From the NCBI GenBank assembly GCA_947427325.1, contig CANEHP010000124.1, positions 1 to 6,551 on the forward strand: 6,551 bases of DNA, read 5' to 3'. The DNA is from an uncultured Clostridia bacterium (GTDB lineage Bacteria; Bacillota; Clostridia; Oscillospirales; Ruminococcaceae). Below, piece by piece: positions 5,317 to 6,551 of the stretch (position 1 is its first letter; each line of letters begins with the position of its first letter). The notes under the pieces were generated by a model. The model was not told the DNA's origin and ran no database searches. It saw only the letters and a list, made by a program, of their open reading frames with translations. Position numbers and translations under genes: made by a program.

Positions 5317-5330
5317 TGAAAACGTTTATT
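5317..5330 (+). promoter_or_regulatory. cre-like operator (CcpA or LacI-family)
   Basis: TGAAAACGTTTATT matches the classical catabolite-responsive element TGWAARCGYTWNCW at 13 of 14 positions (T instead of C at position 13) and contains the palindrome AAACGTTT. It begins about 6 bp after the predicted transcription start, a position where bound CcpA or another LacI-family repressor would block transcription. This fits sugar-controlled expression of a glycosidase. Which regulator binds is inference. Confidence 0.6.
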
Positions 5331-5357
5331 TCAGAACAAAAAGGAAAGGTTATACAA

Positions 5358-6551
5358 ATGCTTAATTTTTTAAACAAAAAAGCCATAAAGCTTTCCGCAA
5401 CGTCGCTGGCTGTAATAATGACCACGGCCGCCTGCTCCGATAACTCTCAGGCAGACAAAAACAGCGGACCGTCCAATGCTTCCGTTTCAGATTCCGACTG
5501 GAGCTACAGCCAGCTTGCCATGGGCGGCGGCGGATTTGTTTCGGGCGTATTTGCCACTCCCGAGGAGGGACTGTACTATGCGCGGACCGATGTAGGCGGA
5601 GCTTACCGCTGGGATAAAGACGAGGGAAAGTGGAAATCGCTTTCTTATAATATAACAGAGGACGATAAGGGAATGTTCGGTATTGACGGTTTGGCATTCG
5701 CCTCCGACGAACCGAAAAGGCTTTATCTCTTGGCGGGCATCGGGTATTTCAACAACGGAAAAACCTGGGTCTTGATCTCCGATGATTACGGCGAGACTTT
5801 TGAAGCAGTTGACATTTCCGAATATGTCAAGGTTCACGGCAACGGCATGGGCAGGCAGAACGGCGAACGTATCGCTGTTGACCCCATAAATCACGATATA
5901 GTTTACATCGGCGGCAGAACCGGCGGTCTTATCAAGAGCACCGACGGCGGCAGAACCTGGAATGCGGTGCAGGCCTTATCCGACGCTACAGATGTAAATC
6001 CCGACAACCTCAACGGTATCTGCTCCATAGCAATAGACCCCGATTCCTCCAACGGCTCGGAGTGCACAAGAGTTTATGTGGCTGTATCCAAAAACAATGA
6101 GGAAAACGTCTGGGTAAGCAATGACAGCGGCGAAAGCTGGTCGGCCGTGCCCGATCTCCCCAAAGAATTGTACCCTCAGAGAATGAGATTTGACGGTCAG
6201 GGCAATCTTCTGATAACCTACGGCGCATCCGAAGGACCTCACGGCAGAGAAGGCGACGGCGACAACAACGACGGCGGTATCAGGAGACTTAACATGGCAA
6301 GCGGAGAGGTAGAGGATATCAGTCCCACTAATTATCGTATCGGCGATGTGGCAGTTAATCCCAACGATCCCAATAAAATGCTGGCGGTGACAACAAACAA
6401 GTGGATAAATCAAAACGGCGGTGGATGGGGAGATGAGTTTTTCCGCTCCACAGACGGCGGCAAGACCTGGGAGAGCATTAACGAAACAATGATAGTGACC
6501 GACGGCGGTCTCCCTTGGACTGTTAAATACTACTCTATGCACTGGTGCGGC
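5358..6551 (+). CDS. GH74 xyloglucanase-like lipoprotein, 3'-partial
   Basis: Glycoside hydrolase family 74 enzymes cut the beta-1,4-glucan backbone of xyloglucan with a twin seven-bladed propeller. The visible 398 codons stay open to the window end; complete GH74 regions are about 700 residues, so roughly half is missing. Residues 1-26 are a lipoprotein signal: KK, a hydrophobic core and the lipobox TAAC with lipidated C26. A Ser/Asn/Asp-rich linker follows to about 47. The catalytic-domain start carries the family hallmark GGGGFVSGV (56-64) and ARTDVGGAYRW (75-85), where D78 aligns with the catalytic base of characterised GH74 enzymes. GNGMGRQNGERIAVDP (161-176) is another conserved block. 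Four Asp-box (BNR) blade motifs are seen at 141-148, 194-201, 254-261 and 364-371. The second catalytic Asp lies beyond the window. The start is supported by AGGAAAGG, 8 nt upstream. It is likely anchored on the outer face of the membrane. A related GH74-like specificity cannot be excluded. Confidence 0.9.
   Translation, partial: MLNFLNKKAIKLSATSLAVIMTTAACSDNSQADKNSGPSNASVSDSDWSYSQLAMGGGGFVSGVFATPEEGLYYARTDVGGAYRWDKDEGKWKSLSYNITEDDKGMFGIDGLAFASDEPKRLYLLAGIGYFNNGKTWVLISDDYGETFEAVDISEYVKVHGNGMGRQNGERIAVDPINHDIVYIGGRTGGLIKSTDGGRTWNAVQALSDATDVNPDNLNGICSIAIDPDSSNGSECTRVYVAVSKNNEENVWVSNDSGESWSAVPDLPKELYPQRMRFDGQGNLLITYGASEGPHGREGDGDNNDGGIRRLNMASGEVEDISPTNYRIGDVAVNPNDPNKMLAVTTNKWINQNGGGWGDEFFRSTDGGKTWESINETMIVTDGGLPWTVKYYSMHWCG

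Noticed and set aside
5487..5894. Minus-strand open frame over GH74
   Set aside because: It is the antisense shadow of a strongly supported glycosidase gene; the same applies to 5976-6542 and 5362-5697.

Overview
The window looks like chromosomal DNA of a low-to-moderate GC Gram-positive Clostridia, most likely a fibre-degrading gut or rumen Oscillospiraceae/Ruminococcus-like bacterium. This rests on strong GGAGG ribosome-binding sites, AT-rich intergenic DNA with TATAAT promoters, sortase-type C-terminal anchors, a lipoprotein GH74 glycosidase behind a catabolite-repression-like (cre) site, and an IS4-family transposase relic. The genus is inferred, not proven.

Layout, left to right. (1) 1-1149: 3' part of an ABC-2 type membrane permease whose first residues lie outside the window. 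(2) 1425-1760 and 2227-2979: two related secreted proteins, each with a near-identical signal peptide, a non-canonical QPNTG sorting motif, a hydrophobic helix and a KKRK tail. The first is essentially a Thr/Ala/Glu-rich stalk. The second carries a predicted beta-sandwich module of about 160 residues. Each has its own promoter (same -35/-10 layout with a shared ACTTGYATTT element) and its own strong terminator. (3) 3161-4003: a putative-esterase-family alpha/beta hydrolase with a complete catalytic triad and no signal peptide. Its last codons lie in a dispersed repeat. (4) 4031-about 4710: a decayed IS4-like transposase on the minus strand. It is bracketed by two inverted copies of a roughly 60-bp repeat (3968-4030 and 4890-4946) and followed by non-coding DNA up to about 5190. 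(5) 5358-end: the first 398 codons of a GH74 xyloglucanase-like lipoprotein. It is preceded by tandem extended -10 promoters, a dyad over the proximal -35 and a cre-like operator.

The two right-hand enzymes suggest plant-polysaccharide use: the GH74 lipoprotein would cut xyloglucan at the cell surface, and the intracellular esterase could deacylate imported fragments. The twin anchored proteins would be displayed on the wall, the larger possibly binding carbohydrate or matrix. These functional links are inference from proximity; the genes do not form one operon, because strong terminators separate them.

The most notable points are the QPNTG twin surface proteins with matching promoters, the inverted-repeat pair that extends the esterase C-terminus and truncates the transposase, and the layered regulatory region in front of GH74. 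I found no CRISPR array, tRNA or rRNA.
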